Below, one piece after another: positions 52,637 through 61,181 of a stretch of DNA of 64,000 bases (the first letter of the stretch is position 1; each line of letters starts with the position of its first letter). Both the position numbers and the translations under genes were made by a program. The stretch is from Acidisoma sp965199065. Lineage in GTDB: Bacteria; Pseudomonadota; Alphaproteobacteria; Acetobacterales; Acetobacteraceae. The stretch spans positions 124,001-188,000 of the forward strand of contig NZ_CBDAQN010000001.1 of the NCBI RefSeq assembly GCF_965199065.1. The letters run 5' to 3'. The notes under the pieces were generated by a model, which ran no database searches, was not told the DNA's origin, and saw only the letters and a program-made list of their open reading frames with translations.

Positions 52637-53761
52637 TCAAGAGATTGCCAAAGAGCCGACCTTGATGACCATGGCGGGAGCTGCTTCGAGGTCGGCGGTG
52701 CCCCCTTGCAGGGTCAGGCCGGTCACGTTGTTGACGGCGGAGCTCGCGCCATAGGCGAGTTGCGCGAGGCGCGTGTAGGCCAGACTGCCCCCTACGGGGA
52801 GGTTGTTGACAAAGCTCGTTACGGCAGAATTAACGGCTGAGATTGCGATACCGCTGTCTGAGCCTGGCGCGATGCTGAGCGCGAGCGAGATATCGGCGAG
52901 CATGATCGTTGGCGCGTTCACGGCGAAGATGGAGCCAACAGGCCTCACCAAGTTTACCGCAGTCTGGATGGAGCTCAGCAGCGAAGCAGGCGGGAAACCC
53001 GATCCATCATCCACGGTGACCAAAAACTTACCAGGCGTATAGTCGCCATTACCGTCCGTGTTTTCCTGCACCGTGCAGTTCACACCTTGCTTGATACTTG
53101 TCGTGGCGTAGTTCACCGCCTGCAGCGTGGCGCGTGTGCGGCTGTTGATGAAACTCTGAAAACGCAGGCGGAAGGCGGCATCGGTCTCAGCATCAAGACC
53201 AATCGTCAAAGCGAGCGCATTGGTCACGGTGTCGACACCGGGGAGTGCGCTGGTGACAAGGCTGATGGTGCCGGGGAGAACATTCCCGGCGCTCCCGGGC
53301 ACCGTGGCGGTGACGGGAACGCTGATTGATGCCACGCCGACACCAAGCAGATAGCCATTCTGGCTGGCGCTCCAGGCCGCGTTGTTGGTGTCGGTAACGA
53401 CCGAGAACTGCGTGGTGCTGTCACTTGTGGTGATGGTCGTGCCAACTGGGATGAGGGTCGTCATCGTCGGCGTGTAGCGGCTGAAGGTGACGCTTCCCTG
53501 TGCCGCGATGGCGGTCAACCGGGCCATGCCAAAGTCGGCGCCGAAACTGTCGACGTCCAAGCCGCTGCTGGTGGCGAGCCGCGTTGTCTGCAACACGAGC
53601 AGGATAAGCCACTGAAGCCAGAGACCAAGCGAAGCATTGGCTTCTAGCAGAGCACGAAGTACGGAACCCGTGGTGAAGTCGAGAAGTTGAGCCGCGCTAC
53701 CTTGCACGGCTGCAGCTGTTTGCTCCACAAGCGTGCTGAAGTTGCGCAGGAGTAGCTGCAT
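52637..53761 (-). CDS. Baseplate J-like protein
   Basis: 374 residues of the baseplate J/gp47 type, which forms the wedge that triggers contraction. Typical sequences: MQLLLRNFSTLVEQTAAAVQ, DFTTGSVLRALLEANASLGL, ATVPGSAGNVLPGTISLV and AETDAAFRLRFQSFINSRTR, with a GVNCTVQENTDGNGDYTPGK region. The start is ATG 53761 with 53767 as an alternative. It follows W (53835-54200) as expected. Confidence 0.85.
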   Translation of the reverse strand: MQLLLRNFSTLVEQTAAAVQGSAAQLLDFTTGSVLRALLEANASLGLWLQWLILLVLQTTRLATSSGLDVDSFGADFGMARLTAIAAQGSVTFSRYTPTMTTLIPVGTTITTSDSTTQFSVVTDTNNAAWSASQNGYLLGVGVASISVPVTATVPGSAGNVLPGTISLVTSALPGVDTVTNALALTIGLDAETDAAFRLRFQSFINSRTRATLQAVNYATTSIKQGVNCTVQENTDGNGDYTPGKFLVTVDDGSGFPPASLLSSIQTAVNLVRPVGSIFAVNAPTIMLADISLALSIAPGSDSGIAISAVNSAVTSFVNNLPVGGSLAYTRLAQLAYGASSAVNNVTGLTLQGGTADLEAAPAMVIKVGSLAIS

Positions 53762-53834
53762 GATCAAATTCCCGAATCGGATCGAAGGGATGGCGTGAGG
53801 CGTGCATCGAAATCGAAGGAAGCTCGCGTGGAAC

Positions 53835-54200
53835 TTATCCCGTCATAACGACGTTGATCGCCTGGGCGGTCGTCTCGCTCGCGTCGGTGTAGGTGATCTG
53901 CAGCGAGACGATGTTGCTCTGTGCCTGTACGTCGATCAACGGTGTAGGCGTTTGGGCTACAGCACCCTCTAGGAAGATCTGACTTCGTATTAAGCCCGCG
54001 ATGGCGGCCGCATCCACCGGCATGCCAATCATCGAGGGCAAGCCGGCGCCATAGGTCAGTTGCCAAATGTAATCGCTTGGATTTGTCAGAAGACGACGCA
54101 GCACGCGCTGTTGGCCTAGTGTGCTGCCGGAAACAGCGGCAAGATCGCCGCTTGCGCCGACCGCGAGGTCACCACCGAAGGTATGGTTGATATCGGACAT
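53835..54200 (-). CDS. Baseplate W/gp25-like protein
   Basis: 121 residues with the gp25 fold pattern: GGDLAVGASGDLAAVSGS, LGQQRVLRRLLTNPSDYIW, TYGAGLPSMIG. gp25 proteins start sheath assembly in contractile tails. ATG 54200 is chosen because it begins the conserved region and lies 4 bases from the V stop; the frame is open upstream but without homology. Confidence 0.82.
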   Translation of the reverse strand: MSDINHTFGGDLAVGASGDLAAVSGSTLGQQRVLRRLLTNPSDYIWQLTYGAGLPSMIGMPVDAAAIAGLIRSQIFLEGAVAQTPTPLIDVQAQSNIVSLQITYTDASETTAQAINVVMTG

Positions 54201-54204
54201 CGGA

Positions 54205-54777
54205 CTACGCCTGGGGTATGGGCAGGCCGGTAGACCCGGGCCCGTTCTGCACATCCGGATGGACATGCTCGTCGTAGATGGTGCGTAGGTCTCCGAGCGT
54301 GCCGTGCGCACGAGCTTGGTCGGAGATATCGCCGCTGACGATGAGGTTGCCGGTCAACTGTATGGTTCCGGTGAGGTTCCAAATGGTTGCTTTCCCCTCG
54401 ATGCTCCCGTCATTATGAAGCTTGAGGCAGGAACCTGTCTGGTGGACCAGCCAAATCTCGCCCGATGGCGCCTGTGGCGGCTGAGCAGCCGACGAGAACA
54501 ATCCCGCGAGGACGATGCCATGTTCAGCCTGACCTTCCTGCGCGAGGACCACAACTTGCTGGCCCGGTGAAGGCGGAGAGACCATGCCCCAGCCCGCGCC
54601 TACCCAGTTGGCAGCGATTGGCAGCCAACCGCTGAGCACCCCTTCAGGCTGTAGCGTAACCTTCGCGCAATAGGTTGCAGGGTCGACGGACTGCACAATT
54701 CCGCAGCGGACCTGACCGGTAGCGCCGCTCATCACGCCCGCCTGGGCGCGGATAGCATTGAGCCAGGCTTCCATCAT
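54205..54777 (-). CDS. Baseplate spike V-like protein
   Basis: 190 residues from ATG 54777 (54789 and 54774 also possible). The OB-like domain is seen as RCGIVQSVDPATYCAKVTLQ, WLPIAANWVGAGWGMVSPPS and PGQQVVVLAQEGQAEHGIVL, followed by a repeating beta-prism C-terminus (IEGKATIWNLTGTIQLTGNL) and an end with HVHPDVQNG. The HxH near the end may hold the iron ion of spike tips. It is the membrane-puncturing spike by family. Confidence 0.82.
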   Translation of the reverse strand: MMEAWLNAIRAQAGVMSGATGQVRCGIVQSVDPATYCAKVTLQPEGVLSGWLPIAANWVGAGWGMVSPPSPGQQVVVLAQEGQAEHGIVLAGLFSSAAQPPQAPSGEIWLVHQTGSCLKLHNDGSIEGKATIWNLTGTIQLTGNLIVSGDISDQARAHGTLGDLRTIYDEHVHPDVQNGPGSTGLPIPQA

Positions 54778-54807
54778 AAGATGTTCCAATCGACGGGGTG
54801 GATCAGG

Positions 54808-55917
54808 TCACGCCTGCAGAGGCGTGTTGACGGCTCTGACAGTCTGCGTGAAGCCATCCCGGGGCGAAACACGGCGGACGATCTCGTCTACGGCGTAGGT
54901 CTGGTCGAAGCCGCTGTTGGTGCCTTCCAGCAGCACCAAGCTGCGCGGCGCGAGATCAAGTTCGCCGGGCATCGTCACTGTAATAACACGTTCGTGCCGG
55001 CTGAGATCACTCAGCGTTTGTGTGGCGAGTGTCATGGCCTGCTGAGGCGTCAGGTTTGGGCGGATCAGCGCGTAGTTCGTCACCGTCCTGGAACCTACTG
55101 CACCGGTCGTGGCGATGGCACCCCGCATCGAGGAACGCACGGTTTGTGTGATCATTGCCGCTTGACGGCTGTTCCAGCTTTGCACGGTGACCACAATGTC
55201 CCGTGCTAAGGCTAAACTGCGCTCCATTTGGAGGCTCGTCAGCGTCGTTGCGGCAGAACCCCCCGGCATCCATTGCCAGACGGTAGGCAGCCCATCCGCG
55301 GCCGGCGGCGCAAAGCACAGGGTGGTATCCTGCACATAGACATCGAAGCCTTCGACCTCGGCCAGTTCCGATAGCAAGTCCCACTCCGTCACCCTCCTGC
55401 TCGCCTGATGCAGCGAAGAAAAAGCGTGTCCGTCCTGGTAATAGCGGCCGACCGGCGTCGCAGTTCCAGTGACCACAGGCGTCAGTCCATGCCGCAGTGC
55501 CAGGGTCTGGGCGATCTCGCTCGAGGTATTGTTGGAGAAGGTCTCTGCGCTCAGCGTATCGATGAAGAGGCCTGTGAAGTCGCGTCCAGTCAGGTGAGCG
55601 GTGCCGTTGGTCATGTCGACCGTTATTCCGTCGACAGTACCTGTCATCAGGCTTTGCCACGTGGCGACCGCCGCCGGAAATCCGGGCGGTGCGAGGCCTA
55701 CGAGGATGTCCGCGGTTGCCTGCGTCATGCTCGAGAGGATTGCGGGAGTGAAGTCGGCGTCGGCTCCCAGGGCGATGACAAGCCGAAACCAACCCGCAGC
55801 CTGATGGTCACTCGTGCAAACCTCCGCCTCGGTGACACCGGCTATGCCGTTGCCGTTGAGCACAAGCCGCAGGAACACGCTGCGGGCGGCACCTAAATCA
55901 TTGGCCGGCAATGCCAC
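54808..55917 (-). CDS. Phage late-control gene D-like (spike hub) protein
   Basis: 369 residues of the GPD type, the hub that joins tube and spike. Visible: MALPANDLGAARSVFLRLVL, MTGTVDGITVDMTNGTAHLT, RDFTGLFIDTLSAETFSNNT, VGRYYQDGHAFSSLHQASRR and YAVDEIVRRVSPRDGFTQTV. The start overlaps the end of the X gene by 20 bases, so they are coupled. Confidence 0.83.
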   Translation of the reverse strand: MALPANDLGAARSVFLRLVLNGNGIAGVTEAEVCTSDHQAAGWFRLVIALGADADFTPAILSSMTQATADILVGLAPPGFPAAVATWQSLMTGTVDGITVDMTNGTAHLTGRDFTGLFIDTLSAETFSNNTSSEIAQTLALRHGLTPVVTGTATPVGRYYQDGHAFSSLHQASRRVTEWDLLSELAEVEGFDVYVQDTTLCFAPPAADGLPTVWQWMPGGSAATTLTSLQMERSLALARDIVVTVQSWNSRQAAMITQTVRSSMRGAIATTGAVGSRTVTNYALIRPNLTPQQAMTLATQTLSDLSRHERVITVTMPGELDLAPRSLVLLEGTNSGFDQTYAVDEIVRRVSPRDGFTQTVRAVNTPLQA

Positions 55918-56098
55918 CTCCCGCCGCAGGGTTCGGCGTAGGCAACTGCAAAGTGGTGACGCCGGTCAGCAGGGGGTCGGAAAGGTTGTTCAGCTGGGCT
56001 ATGCGGATCCACTGAGTCGCATCGCCCAAGTTCTCGGCGGCTATATGAAACAGATCGCCCCCAGCCACCGTGATCGTGCTCTTGCTACTGCTCATCAT
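55898..56098 (-). CDS. Tail protein X-like (LysM-type)
   Basis: 66 residues starting at ATG 56098, which shares a base with the stop of the upstream gene (TGATG). A LysM-like sequence (STITVAGGDLFHIAAENLGD, WIRIAQLNNLSDPLL) and a short Pro-rich end (LQLPTPNPAAGGG) match phage tail protein X. It probably binds the tail tip or peptidoglycan. Confidence 0.8.
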   Translation of the reverse strand: MMSSSKSTITVAGGDLFHIAAENLGDATQWIRIAQLNNLSDPLLTGVTTLQLPTPNPAAGGGIAGQ

Positions 56099-56838
56099 CA
56101 GGTTCCGATGTTCTGCAACGCCGAAAGTCCACTGCCGACGTATCCCCGCGCGGCTGTCAGTGCCGCGAGGGAACCGGCGGTTGCGGTCGTGGCCGTCACA
56201 GCGGTGGCGGCGCTTGCCGCATCTTGTCCTGCAAAGCCTAGGTCGAGGCTCGGCAGGACTCCGCCGGTCGTGGCGACATCGGTCGACACCGCCGATTGCG
56301 CTGCGGTGACTGCGGCGACGCATTGGCCATAAGCGGCGGTGCCATAGGTGGTTGCTCCTGCCTGGCCGAGTGCTGCACGCGCGGCTGTCAATTCCGTTTG
56401 TGGGGTACTGAGGAAATTCGCCGCGCTGGCGAGGTTCGACGTAATGCTGGCCGCTGCCGAAATGGCTATGGAGGCGGCCGCATATATGAGGTTGCTCTGA
56501 ACGACACAGCGCAGGCGATAGGGGATCCACCACGGCTTGCGATAGTCAAACTCGGCTTCCGAGATGATGACGATGAAGTATTGCTCGCCCCAGCTCAGCG
56601 GCAAAGTCGTGCCGGCAACGCGCATGGCATCGATTAGTTGCGCCCGCGCATCCGCATCCGATCCTGATATGATCCCGCCAAAGGTTATGTCGGTATCGGC
56701 ACCGCCAAGAACGTCGATTACGCGGCCTCCGCCCGGCAGGTCATGCACCGCCAAGCGCTGTTTGCCGCCGAAGGTGATGGTGGCGGGAATCTCGAAGGCT
56801 TGGAGCGTGACGAGGCCGAGGGTAACGGTCGTTGTCAT
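56098..56838 (-). CDS. Tail protein U/DNA-circulation-like
   Basis: 246 residues. The N-terminal half (TITFGGKQRLAVHDLPGGGR, GADTDITFGGIISGSDADAR, TTLPLSWGEQYFIVIISEAE, PWWIPYRLRCVV) resembles gpU and the N-terminal domain of Mu gpN-like circularisation proteins in length and pattern. The C-terminal half is an alanine-rich helical stretch (ASIAISAAASITSNLASAAN). Position between the tape-measure gene and X supports a tail-tip ring role. The exact family needs a profile search. Confidence 0.62.
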   Translation of the reverse strand: MTTTVTLGLVTLQAFEIPATITFGGKQRLAVHDLPGGGRVIDVLGGADTDITFGGIISGSDADARAQLIDAMRVAGTTLPLSWGEQYFIVIISEAEFDYRKPWWIPYRLRCVVQSNLIYAAASIAISAAASITSNLASAANFLSTPQTELTAARAALGQAGATTYGTAAYGQCVAAVTAAQSAVSTDVATTGGVLPSLDLGFAGQDAASAATAVTATTATAGSLAALTAARGYVGSGLSALQNIGT

Positions 56839-56854
56839 GGTGTCCGATCAAGCT

Positions 56855-58330
56855 TTAGAGGGGAGTGCCGGGCCAGGCTGGTGCCATCCGTGTATTGAAG
56901 CTCCGTGCGGCCGTGGGGGGACGGCCTGCTTCTCGCGCCATGGCGCCGGAGAGCCATCGTCCCACCTGAGCCCCGTCGAGCATCACGTCGCCCTGCACAT
57001 TAGCCATTTGCGCATGAGTTGAAGGCGCCGGTGCCTGGGTCGTTGCGGCTGTCGCTGTGGTCGCCGATGGCGGCTGAGGATTTAGACTCGCGCTTGCCGG
57101 AGGGGCTGATGACGGCACATGCGAGACAACGTTTCGCACCCCGTCAGGGGCAGTTGGTAGTCTAGGCGGCGGCGTGACACGGTCCGGCACGGTCGCCTTG
57201 CCTGCCTCCGTGATCGGTTCCCGTGTGGATGCCACCGCGGGAGCCGGACCGGCGGAGCGGCTGGGGGCCGCAGATGGCATGGCCGGCCCTACCTTGGGTG
57301 GGCGCTGATAGACGACAGCCGTCGAGGCTGTTTTCGCCATTGGCGGCGTTGTGGTGCTTCTCGGACGTGTCGTCTCGCGCGCCTGGGCACTTGATACGGG
57401 TGTCTTGCGAGCTGAGGAACTCCCGGCCGTTGGCGGCGACTCTGCGCTCGGGCTCGGTGCCGATTTTGTCCTCAAGAGAGGGGTCTCAGGCGCCGCCGCA
57501 CGAACCGGGACAAGGCGGGCCAGAGGTTGAACAGGCGAGGACGGATTTGAGAGCGCCACTTTGATCGAGGGCTTAGCGGCGAGTTTGAGCTGGGAGTCTG
57601 CTGGAGGCTTCGTCCCCGGCGTAAGCGGCGGCACCACAGCAGTGATGCGCGCTAATGGGGAAGAAACGGCAACAGGCGGCAGGTCAGGCGGCGGCGGAAC
57701 CGGTGGGACTGCAAGCACCGAGCGTGCTTGAGGCGAAACCTCCTGCACTTCTGATAGAGGGCGAGGCTGAGGTGAGACCTGTTGGCCCGACGGCACAGGG
57801 CCGACCGGAGCCGGTCGGACGAACGGCGCAGGGCTCGGTTGCGGTGGAACCTGCTGCCCTGCCGTTGCCCGGCGCTCCATTGGCGCGGCCGGCTGCACCG
57901 GTGGCGCAGGAGGAAGCGCCGGTTGTTGCACCGAAACCGGCGGCTGGACCGGTGGCGGGCTGGGCACCGCAGACATGGCGGGGGATGGCGTCTGCTCTCT
58001 TTTGATCTGGACTGAGACACTCGGCGCTGGCTCCGGCGCCAGTTTCGGCATTGAGAGCCGCGGCGCCTGTGGTGCCTCGATTGCTGGCACACTTGGCGCC
58101 TTCTGTGGCATCGGAGCGATGACGGCCGCGGTCGCCGGAGGGCTCTGCCGCACGGGTTCCGGCGGAATGTAGGTCCCGAGGTGTAGTCGCGCGATCCGGC
58201 TCATTTGTGCAGCCGTCTGATCCGTCTGCCGGCTGAACAGCGACATGTCCCGGCTGATGCGGCGCATCCCCTCGGCTATCCCATCATCAAGGACAATGGA
58301 GATGCCAATGGACTCGAGTTCGTCGCTCAC
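56855..58330 (-). CDS. Proline-rich protein in the tape-measure position
   Basis: 491 residues, roughly a quarter proline over long stretches. An N-terminal helical part (MSDELESIGISIVLDDGIAE, MRRISRDMSLFSRQTDQTAA) and a C-terminal block (VQGDVMLDGAQVGRWLSGAM, AREAGRPPTAARSFNTR) flank a disordered P/A/V-rich middle (PSPPPVQPPVSVQQPALPPA). Classical tape measures are helical and hydrophobic; this one is not, but its place after the G/GT genes and its VxLDGxxVGRW end fit the role. It starts within the stop of the preceding gene (4-base overlap). If it sets tail length at about 0.15 nm per residue, the tail would be about 70 nm; this is an estimate from a known rule. Confidence 0.68.
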   Translation of the reverse strand: MSDELESIGISIVLDDGIAEGMRRISRDMSLFSRQTDQTAAQMSRIARLHLGTYIPPEPVRQSPPATAAVIAPMPQKAPSVPAIEAPQAPRLSMPKLAPEPAPSVSVQIKREQTPSPAMSAVPSPPPVQPPVSVQQPALPPAPPVQPAAPMERRATAGQQVPPQPSPAPFVRPAPVGPVPSGQQVSPQPRPLSEVQEVSPQARSVLAVPPVPPPPDLPPVAVSSPLARITAVVPPLTPGTKPPADSQLKLAAKPSIKVALSNPSSPVQPLARLVPVRAAAPETPLLRTKSAPSPSAESPPTAGSSSARKTPVSSAQARETTRPRSTTTPPMAKTASTAVVYQRPPKVGPAMPSAAPSRSAGPAPAVASTREPITEAGKATVPDRVTPPPRLPTAPDGVRNVVSHVPSSAPPASASLNPQPPSATTATAATTQAPAPSTHAQMANVQGDVMLDGAQVGRWLSGAMAREAGRPPTAARSFNTRMAPAWPGTPL

Positions 58331-58629
58331 GTCAGATCCTTTCGCAGGCTCTCGGTGATCGCTGCACGCATCGCCTGGCGATCGGCGCTGTCGGGCGCAA
58401 GGAAGGGCGCGGGCGCCAAGCCCACGTCGCCGCGCTCGCGCCGGACGAGTGCGGGATCGGCTACCTGCACGGTTGCGCGGTCAACATGAGCCGTCGCATG
58501 AGCAATTGCTCCAGGTGCGGCAAGGGTTCTACGGCGCGCCGCCTCGGCTAGGGCTGCGGCCGCGGCGGTCAGCGCCCGGCTCCCGATCTCCGTCAGGTCC
58601 AGGCGCGAGAGGTCATGGTAGCGTGGCAT
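58327..58629 (-). CDS. Small helical phage tail-assembly protein
   Basis: 100 residues, helix-prone and basic (ALTAAAAALAEAARRRTLAA, DRQAMRAAITESLRKDLT). I do not recognise a family. It lies between the G/GT chaperone frame and the proline-rich gene, whose ATG overlaps its stop. ATG 58629 is 4 bases after the end of the GT frame. Confidence 0.62.
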   Translation of the reverse strand: MPRYHDLSRLDLTEIGSRALTAAAAALAEAARRRTLAAPGAIAHATAHVDRATVQVADPALVRRERGDVGLAPAPFLAPDSADRQAMRAAITESLRKDLT

Positions 58630-58633
58630 GCTA

Positions 58634-59139
58634 TCAACGCTCCCAAGCCAGGCTCTCCCAGTTGTATTGGGCGCCCCCCATCTCTCCGAGCGCCACGGTG
58701 AACGCGCGCCGCCAGGACTTGGGCAGACTGAAGGCGATGTCGAACGGCACCCCGTTCTTGACGAGATAGAGACACTCGATCAGGTCAGGGTGCAGACTGA
58801 GTTTCCCGCTTCCTCTCGCACCTCCGCATCCGTCGGATCGCGCTCGACGATGCCGCGGACGGCGTCTAATCCAGCATTGCCAAGGCGACTGATGAGGTTC
58901 TCGATCTGGTGTTCGTTGGCCGGCGGGGGCACCGGCACGCCGTCGATCGCGGTGACGGCGAACGCCACCACGGCCATGCCCAGATACAGCGGATTCCGCC
59001 CAAGCTCGGGACCCACGGCCTTGAACAGTCGCAGCTTGTCGATCGCGTGAGGCGGCCGCACAGTCAGAACCCGGCCCGCGGCGTCGGTCGTCTCGACCGT
59101 CCCGAAGGCATCGAGAATGCTGCCAGACGGATGATTCAC
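58634..59139 (-). CDS. Tail assembly chaperone GT-like (-1 frameshift product)
   Basis: If ribosomes slip -1 at GGGAAAC (58807-58801 on the minus strand), the chain continues as LSLHPDLIECLYLVKNGVPF, then AFTVALGEMGGAQYNWESLA and ends at 58634, a product of 168 residues. The extension is well-formed coding sequence that has no start of its own and would otherwise be orphaned. Two-protein chaperone pairs of this kind (lambda G/GT, P2 E/E+E') are known to depend on such slippage. Confidence 0.78.
58780..59139 (-). CDS. Tail assembly chaperone G-like (unshifted product)
   Basis: 119 residues from GTG 59139, which overlaps the tube-gene stop (GTGA). The sequence VRPPHAIDKLRLFKAVGPEL, YLGMAVVAFAVTAIDGVPVP and GNAGLDAVRGIVERDP fits tail assembly chaperones. 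The frame ends AGNSVCTLT. A G-GGA-AAC site near the end allows a -1 shift to a longer product. Confidence 0.8.
   Translation of the reverse strand: MNHPSGSILDAFGTVETTDAAGRVLTVRPPHAIDKLRLFKAVGPELGRNPLYLGMAVVAFAVTAIDGVPVPPPANEHQIENLISRLGNAGLDAVRGIVERDPTDAEVREEAGNSVCTLT
58801..58807 (-). promoter_or_regulatory. Slippery heptamer G-GGA-AAC for -1 frameshift
   Basis: In the G frame the bases read GCG GGA AAC TCA; the heptamer fits X-XXY-YYZ and differs from the lambda G/GT site (GGGAAAG) only in the last base. It lies about 30 bases before the G stop. Confidence 0.8.
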
Positions 59140-59567
59140 GAGACGGTGCTCCGGCTGGTTGCATAGAACTCCAGCCGCTGCTTGACGCTCGCGTCTCCTT
59201 TGTAGAGGCCGGCGGAGGTCAACTTGAACACCACGCCGTTGAACTGATAGGTCGAGGTTGAGCCGTCGATCTCGTCGACGTATTGATAGAGCGTGCCGGG
59301 CGGAGGCGTGTTGCCCGCCAGGTAGCTCTGCTCGACCTGGGCCACGAGGTCGTCGGCCGAGGACGATCCGCGCTCGATATCGAAGGAGCCGTCCCAGCCC
59401 TTCGGCAGCTCGGCGCCGACCATGGTGCCGTCCATGCGGTCGACACGCACCGATGCGGTGATCTGGCGGCTTTCGAAGCCGGTGACATGTTCGAGGTCGA
59501 CGCGGCCGAAAGGCCCAAGCACGACGACCTGGCAATCTTTGCCCGTGTTAAAGGTGGTGAGAGCCAT
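59136..59567 (-). CDS. Phage major tail tube protein
   Basis: 143 residues: TTFNTGKDCQVVVLGPFGRV, VTGFESRQITASVRVDRMDG, PKGWDGSFDIERGSSSADDL and YKGDASVKQRLEFYATSR. It follows the sheath gene by 39 bases, as in other contractile-tail phages. The tube protein forms the inner tube that is driven through the cell envelope. Confidence 0.87.
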   Translation of the reverse strand: MALTTFNTGKDCQVVVLGPFGRVDLEHVTGFESRQITASVRVDRMDGTMVGAELPKGWDGSFDIERGSSSADDLVAQVEQSYLAGNTPPPGTLYQYVDEIDGSTSTYQFNGVVFKLTSAGLYKGDASVKQRLEFYATSRSTVS

Positions 59568-59606
59568 AGTGCTTGCGCTCCGTGAGAGTGGCGTGTCGGT
59601 GTGACG

Positions 59607-61166
59607 TTACGAGGACGGGGCGTTGCTGACGGTCGTGCTGCTGATCTGCACGGTCTGGCCGCCCTCGACGTTGACAATGAACTTCTCGTTGATACCCTGA
59701 TACTGAACCTGAACATCCGCCTGTACGTAGCCCAGTGCCGTCCGAGACTGCGAATTGTTTGTGGAATCACAGACGACAGAGAACGGCTGGCTGCCGTTCG
59801 TGCTGCCCAGAAGTCCTTGGCTCAGCATCCCCTGCAGGAACGCCAGCAACGTCGCCTTGATGTTCTGAAACAGTGTCGAGTTGATGACCTCGCCCACATA
59901 GAGACCCATGCCTGCGCTGAGCGTCGCCGCGATGTAGTTCGTCATGCGCGTATAGTTGTCGCCGTTGGTGGCTGCGTTCGACGATGAGTTGTGGCCGCAG
60001 CGAACACCCCAATAGCTGCCACCCGGCTGTGGGTTGCAGATCACGTCGATGCCATTTTGGAACAGGAGTTGGAGATCGGCGGTGGCATAGGTGCTGGCCT
60101 GGCCGGAGGATGCAGAGCCGCTCTTCTGGCTTCCGACGATGCTGTAAAGCTGCTTGTTGAGGCTTGACTGTTCCGGCGAGAGGTTAACCAGCCGGCCAGC
60201 CGCGAAACCTTGCGGCGATACAACCCGCGTCACGGCGTTAGTCTGATCATACCAGTAGAGCCAGTCGCCGAACATGAGCTTGGTAGAGTAGCTGTCGAGC
60301 CCGGCGGCCGCCTTGGTGGCAACGGCATTTTCGGTTGTGTCGCCCGAAGGGCCGGTCAGGACCATATAGACGCCCTCTGAAAGACCGAACGCTGCCTGCG
60401 ACGTATACTGTGTCACGTCGATGGAGTCTGCCAGCAGGGCGACCGAGCAACCCTGTCCACGTAGCGCATACATTCCCGTGCGAGGCACAGAGTCGCTTCC
60501 AACCAGAATCGCGGAAGTGACGTTCAATGCCCCGTCGGTGCCGGGAGTGCCGGTAGAGAAGCTGACGGTGCCTGCGACTGGAGCAGCCGTACCGCCGGCA
60601 TAGTGTGCGGTGACGATCTGAGATGCACCGCGCAGAGCACCGTTGCCGGTGTTGATGGCGATGACCATGGCCTGCCACAGCGCGGCGGCAGTTCCATTGA
60701 TATTGTCGAAGACTTCAGGCGTGTTGCCAGGCAGGGCCACGGTAATTCGCGTGCTGCCCGCCTGCGATCCGGCCGAGATCGTGATCCTTATCCCGTTGCC
60801 GTTGCTGCCGGTGTAGAGCGCGGTAAGCGTGATTGCGGTCTGGATGGTGAGTACGGCGGCAGTGTCGCTACCGTCCGTCACCCGCACGCAGCGGAAGTTC
60901 TGCGCGCCTTGCTGAACTGCCGTCGTTACCTGGGTGCCCATGTCATAGAGGCGCGGCGTGACCGGTCCGAAGCTTGACGAATACTGCCCCATTGAGCCGA
61001 CCACGACCGGCTGGCCCACAGGGCCCCAGCTTGCGCTGCCGACGATCCCCAGGATGTCGGTCGGCACGCCGTTGAGCAGCAAGGTCTGCGGCGGCACGAT
61101 CTGCACGTAGAGGTCGGGCACCACCAGCGCCGTTGTGTTGATGGCGCCCTGTTGAACGATGGGCAT
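59607..61166 (-). CDS. Phage tail sheath protein
   Basis: 519 residues with family blocks GAINTTALVVPDLYVQIVPP, GIVGSASWGPVGQPVVVGSM, GDWLYWYDQTNAVTRVVSPQ, GDNYTRMTNYIAATLSAGMG and LGYVQADVQVQYQGINEKFI. The protein forms the contractile outer cylinder. ATG 61166 begins MPIVQQGA. It has no C-terminal extension, unlike the second copy at 44199-46136. Directly upstream is a 280-residue gene of unknown type, downstream the tube gene. Confidence 0.93.
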   Translation of the reverse strand: MPIVQQGAINTTALVVPDLYVQIVPPQTLLLNGVPTDILGIVGSASWGPVGQPVVVGSMGQYSSSFGPVTPRLYDMGTQVTTAVQQGAQNFRCVRVTDGSDTAAVLTIQTAITLTALYTGSNGNGIRITISAGSQAGSTRITVALPGNTPEVFDNINGTAAALWQAMVIAINTGNGALRGASQIVTAHYAGGTAAPVAGTVSFSTGTPGTDGALNVTSAILVGSDSVPRTGMYALRGQGCSVALLADSIDVTQYTSQAAFGLSEGVYMVLTGPSGDTTENAVATKAAAGLDSYSTKLMFGDWLYWYDQTNAVTRVVSPQGFAAGRLVNLSPEQSSLNKQLYSIVGSQKSGSASSGQASTYATADLQLLFQNGIDVICNPQPGGSYWGVRCGHNSSSNAATNGDNYTRMTNYIAATLSAGMGLYVGEVINSTLFQNIKATLLAFLQGMLSQGLLGSTNGSQPFSVVCDSTNNSQSRTALGYVQADVQVQYQGINEKFIVNVEGGQTVQISSTTVSNAPSS

Positions 61167-61181
61167 TGAGTTTCCTTGGGG

